A DNA stretch of 64,000 nucleotides from the NCBI RefSeq assembly GCF_000321225.1, contig NW_004450331.1:2148934-2212933 (forward strand), given 5' to 3'. Positions 60,269 to 64,000 of this stretch are shown here, in pieces. A program made the position numbers and the translations under genes. Source of the stretch: Odobenus rosmarus divergens (Eukaryota; Chordata; Mammalia; Carnivora; Odobenidae). Position 1 is the stretch's first letter. Each line of letters opens with the position of its first letter. Below the pieces are notes generated by a model. It made no database searches and had not been told where the DNA came from. It worked only from the letters and a program-made list of their open reading frames with translations.

Positions 60269-60510
60269 GGGGTGTCTGGGTAGTTCAGCATCTGTCTCTT
60301 GATTTCTGCTCAGGTCATCATCTAAGGGCTGTGGGATAGAGCCTTGCGACTCAGGCTCTGTGTTCAGCGGGCAGTCTACCTGAGATTCTTCCCTCTCCCT
60401 CTGACCCTCCCTTCTGGTGCCTACGTGTTCTCTCTCTCTCTCTAAAATAAGATAAATCTCTTAAAAAATAAGAAAAAATTTAAAAATTTAAAATCTTAAA
60501 AATAATAACA
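60269..60510 (+). mobile_element. Can-SINE, long form, older type
   Basis: GGGGTGTCTGGGTAGTTCAG to an A-rich tail that probably includes the tail of 59959. Confidence 0.85.
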
Positions 60511-60526
60511 TAAAAGGCATGTGGTG

Positions 60527-61059
60527 ACCCAGTTTCAAAGAAAAACTAGCCACTTCAGGATTGAGACTATAAACTAATTCTGAACCAAAATATGTTGGAG
60601 CTCTATAGTTTTCAGTTTTGTAAGGGTGATGGTAAATCTTTGCTCATAATTCATTATCAGTACAGTCATGTCAGATAGAGTATCATGAACTTTTATTCAT
60701 ACATAAACTTCTAAAAAATAAGAGAATTTAAAGAAAACTTTTTTAAGGCTTACTATGAATGATTTTTGTCACGTTTAACAAAATATACTGAGTAAACATA
60801 AAATTTTTATGATTTAGTCCTAATGATGTAGCCCTATGATATAGTCCTGTTTGAAAAGAAGAAATAGCAAAATGTCCAGAAAAAGAGCTAATCTGATCTA
60901 AACTCCTTAAACAATAATTCTTGGGTGAAAAAAGTAAACCTGCTGAGAACTTCATATAAACTATCAAATGGGGTTCTAGGAATTTACAGTAAACTCATGG
61001 TAACTTCCACTTTAAAATAGCTGTAATTATCAGATAGTGAAATATGTGCTTTGATTTTT
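60527..61059. other. Upstream sequence, nothing recognised
   Basis: Unique-looking between SINE clusters. Confidence 0.6.
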
Positions 61060-61242
61060 TTAAAAGATTTTGCTTATTTATTTGAGAGGGAGAGAGCATG
61101 AGCAGGGGGAGGGGCAAAGGGAGAGGGAGAAGCAGACTTCCCGCTGAGCAGGGAGCCAGATGCTGCACTCAATCCCAGGACCCTGAGATCATGACCTGAG
61201 CGGAAGGCAGATGCTTAACCAACTGAGCCACCCAGGTGCCCC
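61060..61242 (-). mobile_element. Can-SINE, long form
   Basis: Flanked by GCTTTGATTTT on both sides. Confidence 0.9.
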
Positions 61243-61284
61243 ATATGCTTTGATTTTAATGGAACCCTTAATTTTTACATTTTT

Positions 61285-61476
61285 TAAAAGATTTTATTTA
61301 TTTATTTGACAGAGAGAGAGAGAGCAAGAGCAGGAACACAAGCAGGGGGAGTGGGAGAGGGAGAAGCAGGCTTCCCACCAAGCAGGGAGCCCCACGTGGG
61401 GCTCTATACCAGGACCCTGGGATCATGACCCAAGCCGAAAGCAAATGCTTAATGACTGAGCCACCCAGGCGCCCCT
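61285..61476 (-). mobile_element. Can-SINE, long form
   Basis: AAAGATTTTATTTATTTATT to GAGCCACCCAGGCGCCCC, joined to a short SINE. Confidence 0.9.
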
Positions 61477-61576
61477 CTTTTTTTTTAAGTAATCTCTACA
61501 CCCAACGTGAGGATCAAACTCACGACCCCAAGATCAAGAGTTGCATACTCTACCGACTGAGACAGCCAGGCGCCCC
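61477..61576 (-). mobile_element. Can-SINE, short form
   Basis: AAGTAATCTCTACACCCAAC ... GACAGCCAGGCGCCCC; flank AATTTTTGCATTTTTTA repeats 61270. Confidence 0.85.
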
Positions 61577-61828
61577 AATTTTTGCATTTTTTATTTTTGA
61601 TGGACAATAGCAAATAGTATCATCCAAAATGTAGTAGTATAATGTTATAAGGTTTCATGGTTTGGCTAGCTAAAAAATAATCATATATGTGATCACTAGA
61701 TTCTGAAAATGATGTATATAGCAGATAGATTTTTCTGTAAAGACTTCTATGTCCTGGGTACGCTTTGAAATGGATTTGTTCATCTGCAATTCTCTGTTTA
61801 ATAAGTGTCATCAAAAAACATTTGGTGA

Positions 61829-61889
61829 GGGACACCTAGGTGGCTCAGTCGGTTAAGTGTCTGCTTTGGGCTCAGGTCATGATCCTGAG
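61829..61889 (+). mobile_element. Can-SINE, long form, head only
   Basis: GGACACCTAGGTGGCTCAGT ... CAGGTCATGATCCTGAG, then cut by an opposite-strand SINE. Confidence 0.75.
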
Positions 61890-62001
61890 TTTTTTTAAAG
61901 TTTATTTATTTAAATAATCTCTATACCCAACGTGGGGCTCAAACTCACCACCTCAAGATCAAGAGTCACATGCTCTTCTGACTGAGCCAGCCAGGCACCC
62001 C
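61890..62001 (-). mobile_element. Can-SINE, short form
   Basis: AATAATCTCTATACCCAACG ... GAGCCAGCCAGGCACCCC. Confidence 0.85.
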
Positions 62002-62468
62002 TTTCAGCAGTTTTTGAAACGCAATCATATATCCTCTTATTTTGACTTTCTAGATTACAGTATCCTGGTTCTCCCAGTCTTGTGTCTTAAAATATTCATT
62101 GATAGATGCCTTTGATCATTTATTGCCTTGTTCCAGACTCCTGTCTTTCTTTCATTGTTTTTGGAGCAATATTCAACATCCAGGCATGGATTCACGATGA
62201 TTTTGTGAAAGTAAAAGTTCACAGGGTAGTGGTTATTGGCTCAAAGCAGAGCCCCTCATTTTCCCCTTCACCCTTACCTAGGCTGAAGCTTATTTTGCAC
62301 TCTTCATGTTCTTAAGCAAATGGATGGAGAAAAAACAGGTAATTGTTGGCCAGTGTGTTAAATAAGCAGAAATTATTATTGTATCAGCGCACTGTCATAT
62401 TCCCAGATGTAGGATACTCTTGCCTACTAATGGTTAACAAATTAGACTCACCTAAATCATGTTTAGCC
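62002..62468. other. Upstream sequence, nothing recognised
   Basis: No repeat seen before the tandem duplication. Confidence 0.6.
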
Positions 62469-62725
62469 TTATACATTTTATTTGGCTGTTCCCTAGTTTG
62501 AAAATGAATAGGCTGGACTAGATGACTTCTTTTTAAGATTTTATTTATTTATTTGACAGAGAGAGACACAGCGAGAGAGGGAACACAAGCAGGGGGAGTG
62601 GGAGATTATACATCTTATTTGGCTGTTCCCTAGTTTGAAAATGAATAGGCTGGACTAGATGACTTCTTTTTAAGATTTTATTTATTTATTTGACAGGGAA
62701 CACAAGCACAGGTAGGGGCAGAGGG
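62469..62725 (+). repeat. Tandem duplication spanning a SINE boundary, period 137 bp
   Basis: 62469-62559 recurs at 62606-62696 with one visible change (CATTTT to CATCTT). The unit includes 60 bp of unique flank plus the T-run head of a minus-strand SINE. Confidence 0.9.
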
Positions 62726-62840
62726 AAAAGCAGGCTCCCCACTGAGGAGGGAGCCCAACACGGGACTCGATCCCAGGACCCCGGGATCATGACCTGAGCC
62801 AAAGCCAGACGCTTAACTGACTGAGCCACCCAGGTGCCCT
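62531..62840 (-). mobile_element. Can-SINE, long form, with duplicated first half
   Basis: Head occurs twice (62531-62605 and 62668-62725); end GAGCCACCCAGGTGCCC at 62823-62839. Flanks GGACTAGATGACTT / GGACTAAGTGATCTT. Confidence 0.85.
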
Positions 62841-63108
62841 GGACTAAGTGATCTTGAAAGCCCTTTCCAGCTGTGAAATTTTACTGATTCTCGTGAAACA
62901 GGAAACTGCTACCCAAGGATGATTTTCTCTACAGCTTAGTTTTTACCATTACTATTTAAATATTGTGTGAAGAAACATATGTCACAGCTAACATGGAGAT
63001 ATAGATCATAATTAGATTATTCTGTTAGGAAGAAATGCAGAATATGGTAGAGGATAATGCATTTCCATTTAGAATTATAATTGTGGCAGAATTCATTTTT
63101 AAAAAAAC

Positions 63109-63190
63109 CTCTTGTGCTTGTGTTCCCTCTCACGCTGTCTCTCTCTCTCTCTCTGTCAATTAAATAAATAAATAAAATCTTTAAAAAAAG
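63109..63190 (+). mobile_element. Can-SINE tail fragment
   Basis: Only the TTGTGTTCCCTCTCACGCTG to AAATAAATAAAATCTTTAAA part. Confidence 0.8.
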
Positions 63191-63282
63191 AGTGGGAGAA
63201 GGAGTGAGTGGGCTTTTGTCCTTAGACACCAGTCTTTAAAAATTCTTTTAGAAGAATTACTTCTCAAAAAATTCATCATTTG

Positions 63283-63500
63283 GGGGGCGCCTGGGTGGCT
63301 CAGTTGTTAAGCGTCTGCCTTCAGCTCAGGTCATGATCCCAGGGTCCTGGGATTGAGCTCCTCACCGGGCTCCTTGCTCTACGGGGAGCCTGCTTCTCCT
63401 TCTCCCTCTGCCCCTCCCCCTGCTCATGTGCTTTCTCTCTCTCCTTCTCTGTCAAATAAATAAAAATAAATAAATAACTAAAAATAAAATAAAATAAAAT
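63283..63500 (+). mobile_element. Can-SINE, long form
   Basis: GGGGCGCCTGGGTGGCTCAG with an extended AAAAT tail. Confidence 0.9.
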
Positions 63501-63836
63501 GTACAACACAATAGCATTTTGTATATCCACTGTGTTATGTGACCATCACCACTAACTAGTTCCAAAACATTTTTTTCAAAACATTTTTTTAAATTTTTTT
63601 TTTTTTTTAAAGATTATTTGCTTATTTGACAGAGAGAGACACAGCGAGAAGAGGGAACACAAGCAGGGGGAGTGGGAGAGGGAGAAGCAGCCTTCCCGCC
63701 CAGCAGGGAGCCCGATGCGAGGCTTGATCCCAGGACCCTGAGATCATGACCTGAACCGAAGGCAGATGCTTAACGACTGAGCCACCCAGGCACCCCATCC
63801 AGAACATTTTCATTACCCCAAAAAGAAATCCTATCT
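63489..63836 (+). mobile_element. L1 3' end fragment, split by a SINE
   Basis: TATGTGACCATCACCACTAA ... TTCCAAAACATTTT before, and TCCAGAACATTTTCATTACC ... CCAAAAAGAAATCCTATCT after, the SINE at 63592-63797. Confidence 0.55.
63592..63797 (-). mobile_element. Can-SINE, long form, inside an L1 fragment
   Basis: Flanked by CCAAAACATTTT / CCAGAACATTTT. Confidence 0.9.
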
Positions 63837-63857
63837 AAGCATCACTTTTTTTAAGCA

Positions 63858-64000
63858 TTTTTTTTTAAAGATTTTATTTATTTATTTGAGAGAGAGAGAA
63901 TGAGAGATAGCATGAGAGAGAAGAGGGTCAGAGGGAGAAGCAGACTCCCTGCCGAGCAGGGAGCCCGATGCAGGACTCGATCCCAGGACTCCAGGATCAT
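63858..64000 (-). mobile_element. Can-SINE, long form, cut by the window end
   Basis: AAAGATTTTATTTATTTATT ... CCAGGACTCCAGGATCAT at the last base. Confidence 0.9.

Overview
The window is mammalian nuclear DNA from a carnivore. About 85 tRNA-derived Can-SINE copies are visible. Their consensus (head GGGGCGCCTGGGTGGCTCAG, tail AAATAAATAAAATCTTT) is the non-canid, non-felid form, which points to an arctoid caniform: bear, giant panda, seal or mustelid. That assignment rests on my memory of SINE subfamilies, not on a search. Apart from SINEs there are older mammalian repeats (MIR, L2, MER5A-like, a MaLR-type LTR, a hAT transposase fossil, L1 3' ends) and two U6 snRNA pseudogenes.

The only protein-coding gene I can support is IGF2BP3 (IMP3, an oncofetal RNA-binding protein) on the minus strand. 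Exon 1 (44358-44532, start codon, 58 codons plus 1 nt) and exon 2 (42903-42963, 61 nt) give RRM1 up to about residue 79. They are joined across a short GC-rich intron 1 (42964-44357). Bases 1-42902 are the 5' part of intron 2, and I did not see exon 3. The gene starts in a CpG island (about 42950-45900) with paired CACGTG boxes and an inverted CCAAT box upstream.

Layout. 1-40991: intron 2 packed with Can-SINEs, about one per 600 bp, many nested or re-inserted at the same site. 40992-56807: no Can-SINE at all; this stretch holds exons 1-2, the promoter island and a second CpG island (48060-49310) with three CCAAT boxes at exact 67-bp spacing plus an E2F-type site, for which I recognise no gene. 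56808-64000: SINE-dense sequence upstream of the gene.

Almost all open frames in the window are by-products: SINE heads and tails, CpG-island shadows, or a 1.1-kb minisatellite grown inside one SINE (947-2208) that leaves several frames open. I found no CRISPR, phage-like, operon or other novel multi-gene system. The points most worth a second look are the orphan CpG island, the intra-SINE minisatellite, the SINE-free promoter domain, and several local rearrangements whose junctions can be read directly.
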